Notes under the pieces: model-generated
The model's input: only the letters and a program-made list of their open reading frames with translations
Databases searched by the model: none
What the model was told of the DNA's origin: nothing
Part shown: piece after piece, positions 36,650 to 44,656 of the stretch
Numbering within the stretch: position 1 is the first letter of the stretch
How the letters are laid out: each line of letters begins with the position of its first letter
Program-made: the position numbers and the translations under genes
Origin: Tsukamurella conjunctivitidis
GTDB lineage: Bacteria > Actinomycetota > Actinomycetes > Mycobacteriales > Mycobacteriaceae
Direction: 5' to 3'
NCBI RefSeq assembly: GCF_007858475.1
Contig: NZ_VIGX01000006.1
Span: 1 to 64,000 of the forward strand
Length of the DNA: 64,000 nucleotides

Positions 36650-36682
36650 TGACCCGCGCGGCGTCGTGACGCCGCACGCATG

Positions 36683-36721
36683 ACGAGGGCCCGTCGACGA
36701 TGATCGTCGACGGGCCCTCGT
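36683..36721. terminator. Perfect 18-bp bidirectional hairpin terminator
   Basis: ACGAGGGCCCGTCGACGA and its exact complement flank a TGA loop, between the 3' ends of rshA and the convergent bL37 gene. It can stop transcription from both sides. Confidence 0.88.
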
Positions 36722-36747
36722 GCGCAAGTCACATGAAACCTGAGGGA

Positions 36748-36822
36748 TCAGGAGTTCGGGCGCTTGCCGTGGTTGGCGGCGTTCTTCTTGCGCGCGCGCT
36801 TCTTACGTCCACGCTTGCCCAT
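36748..36822 (-). CDS. Ribosomal protein bL37 (24 residues)
   Basis: A 24-codon gene whose product is extremely basic: it starts MGKRGRKKRARKK and ends NHGKRPNS. It matches in length and style the actinobacterial large-subunit protein bL37 first seen in mycobacterial ribosome structures. The ATG at 36822 has a strong AAGGAGA seven bases upstream. It lies between rshA and pdtaS, as I recall for mycobacteria. Standard gene finders with a length cut-off miss it. Confidence 0.85.
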   Translation of the reverse strand: MGKRGRKKRARKKNAANHGKRPNS

Positions 36823-36906
36823 GGCGGTCTCCTTCCTGTCCCGAGGATCTTCGCAGTACCGGCTATTGTTTCACGACGGCACCGACGACGACAAAAAGGC
36901 GGTCCC

Positions 36907-38400
36907 ATGGCCTCCCTCGCCGACCTCCTGGCGATCCACACCGACCTCCCCGGTCGGGCCGCGCGGCATCTGCAGCGGATCGCCGGCGAGTGGCAGCTGC
37001 TGGCCGACCTGTCGTTCGCCGACCTGCGGCTGTGGGTCCGCAACGACCCCGAGGGCGACACCACCGATCCGGCGTACATCTGCATCGCGCAGTGCCGGCC
37101 CAACACCACCTCCACCGTCTACGACTCCGACGGGGTCGGCGTCGTGGTCCCCCCGTGGGAGGCGCCCACGCTGCACGCCGCCTTCGAGGGCGGCGTCGTG
37201 GTGCGCGGCGTGACCCCGGCCTGGACGGGGCCCGCCCGGGTGCGGCGCGAGGCGGTCCCGGTGCCCTCGGACGGCGAGGTGGTCGCGGTGCTCACGCGCG
37301 ACTTCAACGTCACCCACCCGCGCACCCCCAGCCCGCTCGAGGTCGCCTACACGGAGTGCGCCGACGACCTGTGCACGATGGTGGCCGAGGGGACCTTCCC
37401 CGAGCCGGAGGAACTGCCCACGGGGGAGGCGGAGCCCCGCGCCGGGGACGGCTTCATCCGCCTCGACGGCAACGGCCGCGTGGTCTTCGCGAGCCCCAAC
37501 GCGCAATCCGCGTACCGCCGCATGGGCGCGCCCACCGACCTCGAGAGCAGCGAGCTCGCGGTCGCCACCGCCGAGCTCGTCGGCGACAGCTTCGAGTCCG
37601 AGGACCTCGCCGCCGCCCTCGACGGGGCGCTGCACCGCGGCGAGGGCTCCCGGATCGAGCTCACGAAGGGCGGCGTCACCGTCGTGCTGCGCGTCCTGGG
37701 GCTGCATCCGGGCGGCCGGCACGACGGTGCGGTGGTCCTGCTCCGCGACGTCACCGAGCTCAAGCGCCGCGACCGCGCCCTGATCTCCAAGGACGCGACG
37801 ATCCGTGAGATCCACCACCGTGTGAAGAACAACCTGCAGTCGGTCTCGGCCCTGCTGCGGCTGCAGGCCCGCCGCACCCGCAACGACGAGGCCAAGCGGG
37901 CCCTGTTGGAGTCCGTGCGCCGCGTCGCGTCCATCGCCCTCGTGCACGAGACCCTCTCCATGAGCGTCGACGAGCACGTCGACATCGACGAGGTCGTCGA
38001 CCGGCTGATCCCGATCATGGGCGACGTGGCCCCCGCGGGCGGGTCGGCGGCCGTCACTGTCGTGCGCCGCGGGGACATCGGCCTCCTCGACGCGGACCGG
38101 GCGATGCCGCTGGTGATGGTCGTCACCGAGCTGATCCAGAACGCGATCGAGCACGCCTACGAGCCGGGGGAGTCGGGCACCATCGAACTCCTGGCGCACC
38201 GGTCCACCAGGATGTTGGAGGTCACGGTCCGGGACGACGGTGCCGGACTCCCGCCCGGCTTCAGCCTCGCGGGCTCCGACCGGCTGGGTCTGCAGATCGT
38301 GCAGACCCTGGTGAAGTCCGAGCTGGGCGGGACCCTGACCCTGACGTCGCGCGACGGCGGCACGGACGCCCTGCTCCACGTGCCGCTCCAGCCGGTCTGA
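36907..38400 (+). CDS. pdtaS: Sensor histidine kinase PdtaS
   Basis: A 497-residue soluble histidine kinase of the HisKA_2/HWE class. It has an N-terminal GAF-like domain (LLAIHTDLPGRAARHLQRIAGEWQLLADLSFAD), a PAS domain near residues 180-285 (FIRLDGNGRVVFASPNAQSAYRRMG), the H-box IREIHHRVKNNLQSVSALLRLQ with phospho-His near 303, and an ATPase domain with ELIQNAIEHAYEP and RLGLQIVQTLV. In mycobacteria PdtaS signals to the RNA-binding antiterminator PdtaR and responds to copper and nitric oxide. ATG 36907 is supported by alignment. No pdtaR is next to it, as in mycobacteria. Confidence 0.95.
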   Translation: MASLADLLAIHTDLPGRAARHLQRIAGEWQLLADLSFADLRLWVRNDPEGDTTDPAYICIAQCRPNTTSTVYDSDGVGVVVPPWEAPTLHAAFEGGVVVRGVTPAWTGPARVRREAVPVPSDGEVVAVLTRDFNVTHPRTPSPLEVAYTECADDLCTMVAEGTFPEPEELPTGEAEPRAGDGFIRLDGNGRVVFASPNAQSAYRRMGAPTDLESSELAVATAELVGDSFESEDLAAALDGALHRGEGSRIELTKGGVTVVLRVLGLHPGGRHDGAVVLLRDVTELKRRDRALISKDATIREIHHRVKNNLQSVSALLRLQARRTRNDEAKRALLESVRRVASIALVHETLSMSVDEHVDIDEVVDRLIPIMGDVAPAGGSAAVTVVRRGDIGLLDADRAMPLVMVVTELIQNAIEHAYEPGESGTIELLAHRSTRMLEVTVRDDGAGLPPGFSLAGSDRLGLQIVQTLVKSELGGTLTLTSRDGGTDALLHVPLQPV

Positions 38401-38456
38401 GGGGTGCAGCCGGCCCGGGGCGGGCCGATCGGCGCCGGTCCGCCGTGCCCGCGCAC

Positions 38457-38492
38457 GACGAAGGCCCGGTGGCGAACCACCGGGCCTTCGTC
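38457..38492. terminator. Perfect 16-bp bidirectional hairpin terminator
   Basis: GACGAAGGCCCGGTGG, loop CGAA, and the exact complement lie between the convergent 3' ends of pdtaS and whiB1. The GNRA-like loop and long GC stem make it a convincing terminator for both. Confidence 0.88.
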
Positions 38493-38505
38493 AGGTAGAG
38501 CTGTG

Positions 38506-38760
38506 TCACACAGCGGTGCGCGTGCGGGTACGCGCGTTGCGGCGCTTCAGCGCGCGACGCTCGTCCTCGCTCATGCCGCCCCACACGCCGGCGTCCTGGC
38601 CCGACTCGAGGGCCCAGGACAGGCACTCGGCGGTCACGGGGCAGCGGTTGCAGACCAGCTTGGCGTCCGCGATCTGCGCGATGGCCGGACCGCTGTTGCC
38701 CACGGGGAAGAACAGCTCGGGATCCTCGTCGCGACAGATGGCCTTATGGCGCCAATCCAT
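38506..38760 (-). CDS. whiB1: Iron-sulfur transcription factor WhiB1
   Basis: An 84-residue WhiB protein whose 4Fe-4S cluster reacts with nitric oxide; in mycobacteria WhiB1 binds the primary sigma factor and is essential. The four ligands are Cys9, then Cys37, Cys40 and Cys46 (LVCNRCPVTAECLSW), followed by the GVWGG turn and a basic C-terminal tail RRALKRRNARTRTRT. ATG 38760 has GGAG upstream. The length equals mycobacterial WhiB1, and neighbours pdtaS and the Rv3218-like gene are the same. Confidence 0.96.
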   Translation of the reverse strand: MDWRHKAICRDEDPELFFPVGNSGPAIAQIADAKLVCNRCPVTAECLSWALESGQDAGVWGGMSEDERRALKRRNARTRTRTAV

Positions 38761-39134
38761 GTCAGTACACTCCTTCAGGCGCGCGGGCGCGCCACTCATC
38801 GCAGGTGCCGATCCGACACCGAATTTCCAGGCTGTTAACGCAGAGAGAACCGAACTGTTTCCGCGTTGTTACGTCATGAATGTTTCCACGTTCCCGACGA
38901 GAGTCAATAGATTCCGACTCAGAGGTGGGGGATCTCACAGCGGGGGCGGTGAGTACCCCCTTCCGAGAGGTGAGCTACACTCCTGCCGGTTCAGCGGCGT
39001 GCCCGCAAGAATATCCTCACAAGCTGCGGGTTTGCAATAGGTATCTGCGCCGTCGTGACGAATCGCTCAATCCGCCCCTCCGATCGCATCACCCCGAGTC
39101 GTCGGGAAGGGTCGCTGCGGCGGCCCCGTGAGGG
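38761..39134. other. Long AT-richer regulatory region upstream of whiB1
   Basis: About 374 bases without a gene, the longest such gap in the window, and less GC-rich than its surroundings. It is the leader and promoter region of whiB1 (leftward). Half-site-like TGTGA sequences can be read on the minus strand near 38930-38940, which may relate to the CRP/Cmr control known for mycobacterial whiB1, but no full dyad is seen. A short rightward frame here (38880-39131) has no gene-like features. Confidence 0.5.
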
Positions 39135-40130
39135 TCAGCGCACGCGGGGCAGCGGCGGCAGATCGGCGACCACGCGGATCCGTTCGGGGGAGTACCAGAA
39201 CCGGACCTCCGTGCGGTCGCCGAGATGGTCGCCGTCGACCTGCGCGGGGACGGGAACCGCGCTGCTCACCCGCAGCTCGCGCAGGTCGTCGTGCCGGACG
39301 AGGTGGCGCACCGTCGGGCCCTTCGTGCGGCGGGACGACAGCATCTGGCGCACCAGCATGAGGTTCGGGAGGGTGCGCATCGACCGTGACGCGAACACCC
39401 CCAGCCCGGTGCCGTAATCCGTCCCCGGGTTGGTGAACACCGCGCGATTGTTGAGGAAGGTCCACGGGCTCGCGTTCGAGACGAAGGCGAAGTGCACCCC
39501 GTCGATGTCCTGCCACGTGCCGGGCTCCTCACCGGGGAGGTGGACGGTGAGCTGCGGCTCGCGCCGCGCGGCGGAGAAGAAGGTGCGGACCGCGGTGCGC
39601 ACGTACCGCGACGGGGTGGCGGCCTTGCCCTTGTCGCGCAGCTCCTCCATGTTCGCGATCACCTCGGCGTCCACGCCGACGCCGGCGTTGAACAGGAAGT
39701 ACCGTTCGTCGGCGCAGCCGAGGCCGATGGTGCGGAAACTGCGGCGCGCCAACAGATCCGTGAGATGGACGGTGGCCTGCAGCGGGTCGCGGGGCACCGC
39801 GAGGGAGCGGGCGAAGACGTTCGCACTGCCCCCGGGGATGACCGCCACGGCGGGCAGGGCGTCGGGGTGGGCGGGGGAGTCGCCGCCCGGCAGCCCCTCC
39901 CGGCCGAGGATGCCGCACACCACCTCGTTGACGGTGCCGTCGCCGCCGTGGACGATCACCAACTCGGTGCCGTCGTCCCGCGCCGCGGCCGCGAGTTCGG
40001 CGGCGTGACCGCGGCGCTCGGTCTGCACCAGCTGCACATCGAGGGTGGAGGCCAGCGCCATCGCCACGAGGTCCCGGCCGGCGGGGGTGATGGACGTGGC
40101 GTTCGGGTTGACGATCAGCAGCGCGCGCAC
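39135..40130 (-). CDS. Diacylglycerol/lipid kinase family protein (Rv3218-like)
   Basis: A 331-residue YegS/DgkB-type lipid kinase. The start VRALLIVNPNATSITPAGRDL is the nucleotide-binding strand; IVHGGDGTVNEVVCGILG is the GGDGT motif near residue 60, and VAVIPGGSANVFARSLAV and FRTIGLGCADERYFLFNAGVGVDAEVI follow. It would phosphorylate diacylglycerol or a related lipid at the membrane. GTG 40130 lies seven bases after TAGGCT, implying a leaderless transcript. It shares a 40-base divergent promoter region with the next gene. Confidence 0.9.
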   Translation of the reverse strand: MRALLIVNPNATSITPAGRDLVAMALASTLDVQLVQTERRGHAAELAAAARDDGTELVIVHGGDGTVNEVVCGILGREGLPGGDSPAHPDALPAVAVIPGGSANVFARSLAVPRDPLQATVHLTDLLARRSFRTIGLGCADERYFLFNAGVGVDAEVIANMEELRDKGKAATPSRYVRTAVRTFFSAARREPQLTVHLPGEEPGTWQDIDGVHFAFVSNASPWTFLNNRAVFTNPGTDYGTGLGVFASRSMRTLPNLMLVRQMLSSRRTKGPTVRHLVRHDDLRELRVSSAVPVPAQVDGDHLGDRTEVRFWYSPERIRVVADLPPLPRVR

Positions 40131-40170
40131 ACCGAGCAGCCTACCCAGGCCGTCCCGATACCCTGGGGTC

Positions 40171-40641
40171 GTGACATCGACCAACGGAAGCGGCGGCGAC
40201 CCCCGCCCGGCCGCTACCCGCTCCCGCACCGCCCGCTCCGGTGACACGCGCACCGCCGCGCCCGGCACCGTCCGCGCCGCGGGCGCGATCGTCGCGCTCG
40301 AGGGCCTCGCGGCCCTGGCGCTCGGCGTGGTGGAGCTGATCCGCGGCATCACCGGCGCGGCCGACACCACGACCGGTGCCTACGGCATGGCCTTCTGGAT
40401 GATCCCGATCGGCCTCGGCGTGCTCGCGGGCGGCATCGCCCTGCTCCGCGGCCGGCGTTGGGGGCGCACCGTCGGCGTGCTCACCAATCTGCTGCTGGGC
40501 TGCGCGGGCATCAGCGGCGCGTTCGCGCAGAGTCGCCCCGAGATCGGACTGCCGCTCGTCGCGGTGGCCGCCGCGGTGCTCGTGCTGCTGTTCAGTCCGC
40601 CGACGGTGGCCTGGCTCGAGGGCGAGTACCGCCGGGACTGA
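40171..40641 (+). CDS. Conserved integral membrane protein (Rv3217c-like)
   Basis: A 156-residue protein. The first 35 residues are polar; four hydrophobic helices follow (AGAIVALEGLAALALGVVELI, AFWMIPIGLGVLAGGIALL, GVLTNLLLGCAGISGAFA and LPLVAVAAAVLVLLFSPP), ending VAWLEGEYRRD. Conserved position between the lipid kinase and the phosphatase supports Rv3217c orthology; function unknown. GTG 40171 is six bases after TACCCT, so leaderless. Confidence 0.8.
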   Translation: MTSTNGSGGDPRPAATRSRTARSGDTRTAAPGTVRAAGAIVALEGLAALALGVVELIRGITGAADTTTGAYGMAFWMIPIGLGVLAGGIALLRGRRWGRTVGVLTNLLLGCAGISGAFAQSRPEIGLPLVAVAAAVLVLLFSPPTVAWLEGEYRRD

Positions 40642-40676
40642 CGGCGTTCTTCGCGGGCGGCGGCCCGGTGATACGC

Positions 40677-41291
40677 CTACCGGCCCGCGTAGTGCGCGGC
40701 CGCGTACCCGGTGAGGCCGAAGCGGCTGATCTGGGGGACGCCGTCGCGATCGTCGCCGAAGACGGCGGCGGACGCGGGCAGGATCATCACGTGGCGGCCG
40801 AACTCCGCCGGCTGGCCCAGGAACCGCGCGGTGAGCACGCGGCCCAGGTGGCCGTGCGCGACGAGGACCACGTCACCGTCGGCCATCGCGGCCCGCGCCC
40901 GCGCCAGCACGCGGTCGGCCCGCACCGCCACCTGCGCCATCGTCTCGCCGCCGGGTGTGTCCGATTCCCACACCGTCCACCCCGGATCGTCGACGCGGAT
41001 CTCCGCGCTGGTGCGGCCCTCGTAGTCGCCGTAGTCCCATTCCGCGAGGTCCGGGTCGACCGCGGTGACGGTCAGCCCCGCGAGTTCCGCGGTGGCCGCC
41101 GCACGCGCACGCGGGCTCACCAGGACGGTCGGATCGATTAGGGCGAGGTCGGACAGGACCGGGCCGAGGGCCCTCGCCTGTTCGACGCCGGTGTCGGTCA
41201 GCGGGACGTCGGTGGCGCCGGTGTGGCGGCCCGAGCGGGACCAGGCGGTCTCGCCGTGGCGGATGTACACGAGGCGGTGTCCGGTGCTCAT
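40677..41291 (-). CDS. Histidine phosphatase (Rv3214/Gpm2-like acid phosphatase)
   Basis: A 204-residue histidine-phosphatase-superfamily enzyme. The phospho-acceptor motif is LVYIRHGETAWSRSG with His near residue 12; AEWDYGDYEGRTSAEI carries the acid/base Glu and VVLVAHGHLGRVLTARFLG the second His. Mycobacterial Rv3214, annotated as a mutase, is an acid phosphatase, so this is best called a phosphatase. ATG 41291 is used; one further upstream in frame is less likely. It diverges from the ParA-like gene. Confidence 0.9.
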   Translation of the reverse strand: MSTGHRLVYIRHGETAWSRSGRHTGATDVPLTDTGVEQARALGPVLSDLALIDPTVLVSPRARAAATAELAGLTVTAVDPDLAEWDYGDYEGRTSAEIRVDDPGWTVWESDTPGGETMAQVAVRADRVLARARAAMADGDVVLVAHGHLGRVLTARFLGQPAEFGRHVMILPASAAVFGDDRDGVPQISRFGLTGYAAAHYAGR

Positions 41292-41328
41292 CCGTTCATC
41301 GTGGTGCATCGGTGGGTACCCTCGCACC

Positions 41329-42132
41329 ATGACCGGTGACACGCCCTTCGTCCTCGCCGTCGCCAATCAGAAGGGCGGCGTCGCGAAGACCACCACCGTC
41401 GCCAGCCTGGGGGCGGCCCTCGTCGAGCTCGGCGCGCGCGTGCTCGTCGTGGATCTCGATCCGCAGGGCTGCCTGACCTTCTCGCTCGGCCACAACCCCG
41501 ACCGCATCGAGCGCAGCGTGCACGACGTGCTGCTGGGCGATCACGCGATCGGCGACGTGCTGCTCGAGACCGAGGACGGCGTCACCGTGCTGCCCGCCAC
41601 ACTGGACCTCGCCGGCGCCGAGGCGCTCCTGCTCATGCGCGCGGGCCGGGAGTACGCGCTCAAGCGGGCCCTCGCCGACGTGGCGGACCGGTTCGACGTG
41701 GTCATCATCGACTGCCCGCCCAGCCTGGGAGTACTCACGCTCAACGGCCTCACCGCCGCCGACGCGGTCGCCATCCCGCTGCAGTGCGAGACCCTCGCGC
41801 ACCGCGGCGTCGGGCAGCTGCTCAAGACGGTCCGCGACGTGCAGGCCATCACCAACCCCGAGCTCACCATGCTCGGCGCCATCGCCACCCTCTACGACGC
41901 CCGCACCACGCACAGCCGCGACATCCTCTCGGACGTCGCGGACCGCTACGACCTCGCCGTGCTGTCGCCGCCGATCCCGCGCACCGTGCGGTTCGCGGAG
42001 GCGAACGCCGCCGGACGCACCGTCCTCGCGGGCCGGAAGAACAAGGGCGCCACCGCCTACCGCGAGCTCGCGCAGAGCATCAAGGCCCACGTCTCCGACG
42101 GTGCGCCGCTGGCCACCTGGGCGTCCGAGTAG
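41329..42132 (+). CDS. ParA-family ATPase (Rv3213c-like)
   Basis: A 267-residue MinD/ParA-type ATPase. The deviant Walker A is NQKGGVAKTTTVASLG near residue 13, the switch region reads VVDLDPQGCLTFSLG, and Walker B is VVIIDCPPSLGVLTLNGL. No ParB gene or parS site is adjacent, so it is an orphan of the type conserved here in mycobacteria, not the chromosomal partition protein. The ATG is six bases after TACCCT (leaderless). It converges on the Rv3212-like gene with a nine-base gap. Confidence 0.9.
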   Translation: MTGDTPFVLAVANQKGGVAKTTTVASLGAALVELGARVLVVDLDPQGCLTFSLGHNPDRIERSVHDVLLGDHAIGDVLLETEDGVTVLPATLDLAGAEALLLMRAGREYALKRALADVADRFDVVIIDCPPSLGVLTLNGLTAADAVAIPLQCETLAHRGVGQLLKTVRDVQAITNPELTMLGAIATLYDARTTHSRDILSDVADRYDLAVLSPPIPRTVRFAEANAAGRTVLAGRKNKGATAYRELAQSIKAHVSDGAPLATWASE

Positions 42133-42141
42133 CGGTCCGGG

Positions 42142-43383
42142 TCAGGCCGCCCGGTAGGCCTGGACCGTCGATCCCCACTGCGCGAGCAGTGTGGTGCCCG
42201 CTTCGGTCAACAGCACGGGGCCCTCGGTGTAGCCGGGCTTGGCGATCGGGGTGGAGCGCGTCATGGCCCGCGTGGTCAGGTCGTACGCGCTGAGCGACGT
42301 GGGGCCCGGCACCACGAGCTGGCCGCCGACCACCGCGCCCGGCCCGAGCGTCCCCGGGATCACCATCTCCACGGCCAACGAGGCGGCGTCGACCACCACC
42401 GTCGACGTTCCGGTGTAGAACGCGGCGATGCCGGCCTCGGTCACCACCGGGACCGTGGGCGGTGCCCCTCCCGGACCGGTCGTGAGGTCGACGGAGCGCA
42501 GCGTTCGGCCCTGCAGGTCGACGGTGGTTGCGCGCGCGGGACGCCCGTCCTGGGCGGGCACGTAGACCACCGCGCCGTTCGCGGTGGCGGTGATGAGCCG
42601 CGGCCGTTCGGTGCTCTCCTCGGGAACCGCGGCGCCGAGGTCCGGGCTGACGACCGACGAGGTCTCCTGCGGCTCGGCCGCCTCCTTGGGCGAGGCGCCG
42701 ATCACGGTGAGCCGCGGGAAGGGTTCGGTGGGGCAGGCCTCGAGAACGGCGATCGATGCGCCGGCGGGCAGCGCGGAACCGATCGTGCACCCGGAGCGGG
42801 GCTGGACACCCGGGTTGACGGGGACGTCGGGCTTGCCGTATTCGACGGTGCGCACCAGGTCCGAGCGGAAGACGTCGACCCGCGTGGGCCCCTGCACGAC
42901 GGCGTAGTTGCCGTCGCCGGTGAGAGTGACGTCGTGGTCCTCGCGCCCGGTGCGGCTGGCGCGCCGCTGTCCCGTGGCGGGATCGAGCGCCATGACCTCG
43001 CCGCAGCCGCGGACGTCGCGGTAGAAAGCCAGCACGAGACCGGCGTTGTCGGTGAGGCCGCAGAGCCCGCTCTCGCGCTGGTAGCGCCAGGTGCGCTGGC
43101 CGGTCGCCGGATCGTGGCCGGTGACCTCGCCGCCGCGCGCGAGGACGAGGGAGCCGTTCAGTGACAGCGCCGGGCGGTCGGACACCGCGGTCCACGCCTC
43201 GCGGAGCGTTGCGGGCAACTCGACGAGGGAGGCGGGCACCGTCGACGGTGCGGGGGCGGTCTCACTCACGGCCTTGCTCGCGGAGCCGACGTTCCACGCC
43301 ACGACGCCCGCGACGACCGCCGCGACCAGGATCACGGCCGAGACCGCGAGATCGACGCGGGTCCTGCGTTCGGGTTCCACCAC
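42142..43383 (-). CDS. Membrane-anchored beta-propeller protein (Rv3212-like)
   Basis: A 413-residue protein with one N-terminal membrane anchor (LAVSAVILVAAVVAGVVAWNVG, residues 11-32) and a large extracellular domain of PQQ-like repeats, for example LARGGEVTGHDPATGQRTWRYQ and GEVMALDPATGQRRASRTG. Cys pairs suggest disulfides outside the cell. No catalytic motif is seen; a binding or scaffolding role is possible. GTG 43383 follows TAGGCT by seven bases (leaderless). Position matches Rv3212. Confidence 0.82.
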   Translation of the reverse strand: MVEPERRTRVDLAVSAVILVAAVVAGVVAWNVGSASKAVSETAPAPSTVPASLVELPATLREAWTAVSDRPALSLNGSLVLARGGEVTGHDPATGQRTWRYQRESGLCGLTDNAGLVLAFYRDVRGCGEVMALDPATGQRRASRTGREDHDVTLTGDGNYAVVQGPTRVDVFRSDLVRTVEYGKPDVPVNPGVQPRSGCTIGSALPAGASIAVLEACPTEPFPRLTVIGASPKEAAEPQETSSVVSPDLGAAVPEESTERPRLITATANGAVVYVPAQDGRPARATTVDLQGRTLRSVDLTTGPGGAPPTVPVVTEAGIAAFYTGTSTVVVDAASLAVEMVIPGTLGPGAVVGGQLVVPGPTSLSAYDLTTRAMTRSTPIAKPGYTEGPVLLTEAGTTLLAQWGSTVQAYRAA

Positions 43384-43419
43384 GCGCCCGAGCCTACTGG
43401 CGCGCCGTGCCGAGATCCG

Positions 43420-43647
43420 TCAGCTGGCGTTGAAGCCGACCGAGCGACTCTCGTTCGTCCCGACCTCGACGTACGAGACGCGGGCGGCGGGGACCAGGTA
43501 CTGCTTGCCCTTCTCGTCCGTCAGCTCCAGCAGCTCCGTGCGGCCCGCCAGCGCGTCGGCGACGGCCTTCTTCACGTCGTCCGTCGAGTCCTTGCTCTGC
43601 ACCACGAGTTCGCGGTTCGAGTCCGCGATACCGATCTTGATCTCCAT
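43420..43647 (-). CDS. Small conserved DUF3107 protein
   Basis: A 75-residue protein, MEIKIGIADSNRELVV to ARVSYVEVGTNESRSVGF, matching the DUF3107 family found beside rhlE in Mycobacteriales (Rv3208A/TB9.4 type). A compact alpha/beta fold is expected; function unknown. The ATG is six bases after TAGCCT, indicating a leaderless message. The 156 bases between it and the next gene show nothing recognisable. Confidence 0.88.
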   Translation of the reverse strand: MEIKIGIADSNRELVVQSKDSTDDVKKAVADALAGRTELLELTDEKGKQYLVPAARVSYVEVGTNESRSVGFNAS

Positions 43648-43803
43648 GGCACGAGGCTATCGGTCCAGGCCGAGTACTCGCGCCGCCGGACCGCGGATTT
43701 CCGCTGAGGGCAGCGTGCACGGCGCTCGAGCTGCCGGAATCGGTGAACGCTGCCACCGTTCGGCAGCGCTCGTGGTTCTCGGCAGTGTCTTCGCCCCGGC
43801 GGC

Positions 43804-44475
43804 TCAGGCCAGCCCGAGTGTGCTCATCCGCTCGGCGTGCCGGGTCTGCAGCGATTCGAAGAACTGCGCCACCCCGGGGAGGTCGCCGGAGTGCTCGAAC
43901 AGCAGCGCGGCCAGCTCGTCGCGCGTGGCGAGCACCTCCTGCGCCTGGGTGATCGCCTCCGAGAGCAGGCGCCGGCCCCACAGCGTGAGCGGGGAGCGCA
44001 GCGCCGGGTTCGCGGTGACGGCCGCGCGCACCCGCTCGACCGCGAAGTCGGATTCCCGGGTGTCGGAGAGCACTGCGGCGACGATCGTCGCCGGTTCGCC
44101 CGGCAGCGCCCGCGCGACCTCGGAGTAGAAGTCGGCGGCGAGGCCGTCGCCGATGTACGCCTTGACCAGCGACTCGTTCCAGTTCCGCGGCGTCGTGCGC
44201 TCGTGGTAGCGGGTGATCACCGGCGCGAACGGCGCGGTCGCGGTCTCCACGTCCTGACCGCGACGGTCCAGCTCGGTCGCCAGCAGCTCGAAGTTGCGCA
44301 TCTGCGCCGAGGCCATCGACGAGACGGCGATCCGGCCGCGCAGGTCCGGCGCCATCTCGGCTTCCCGGGCGAGACGCTCGAAGGCGGCGAGTTCGCCGTA
44401 CGCGAGCACCGCGAACAGGGCCGCGACGCCCGGGTGCTCCGTCGTGATTCCCGGGTCCTGCGACTGTTCGCTCAT
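43804..44475 (-). CDS. Ferritin-like-fold protein (Rv3210c-like)
   Basis: A 223-residue all-helical protein of the ferritin-like superfamily. Helices carry YGELAAFERLAREAEMAPD, SSMASAQMRNFELLATELDRRG and RLLSEAITQAQEVLATRDELAALL. Glu and Asp lie where carboxylate ligands would, but the usual EXXH pairs are incomplete, so metal binding is uncertain. MiaE-like hydroxylases share this fold. The ATG at 44475 is seven bases after TAGCAT (leaderless). It diverges from rhlE. Confidence 0.78.
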   Translation of the reverse strand: MSEQSQDPGITTEHPGVAALFAVLAYGELAAFERLAREAEMAPDLRGRIAVSSMASAQMRNFELLATELDRRGQDVETATAPFAPVITRYHERTTPRNWNESLVKAYIGDGLAADFYSEVARALPGEPATIVAAVLSDTRESDFAVERVRAAVTANPALRSPLTLWGRRLLSEAITQAQEVLATRDELAALLFEHSGDLPGVAQFFESLQTRHAERMSTLGLA

Positions 44476-44604
44476 GGTGCACATGCTAGTGCGGGCCGCT
44501 CCGCGGGGTACCATGGTCTGCAGCGATCGACTTCGGTCGCCGGTAGTTGTGCGCGCACTCCGCCTCCGTCGCCGAAACGGCAGGGGTGTCGAGGCGACGA
44601 TGAC

Positions 44605-44620
44605 GGCCCGTGAGCGGGCC
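44605..44620 (+). promoter_or_regulatory. Hairpin in the rhlE leader
   Basis: GGCCCG-TGAG-CGGGCC is a perfect six-pair stem within a leader of about 140 bases between a possible -10 box (TACCAT near 44508) and the helicase ATG. RNA-helicase mRNAs often have structured leaders used for feedback. This is a candidate only. Confidence 0.35.
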
Positions 44621-44656
44621 GGGGATTCATTGGCCGGAACAGTGCGCGCGTGAGAC

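Noticed and set aside
38880-39131. 83-codon frame in the gap upstream of whiB1
   Set aside because: Composition is unlike coding sequence of the neighbours, no ribosome binding site or homology is apparent, and the gap is expected to hold the whiB1 promoter.
41329-42132. Chromosome partition locus (parAB-parS)
   Set aside because: The ParA-like gene has no parB, parS, rsmG or dnaA neighbour; it is the orphan type conserved near Rv3212.
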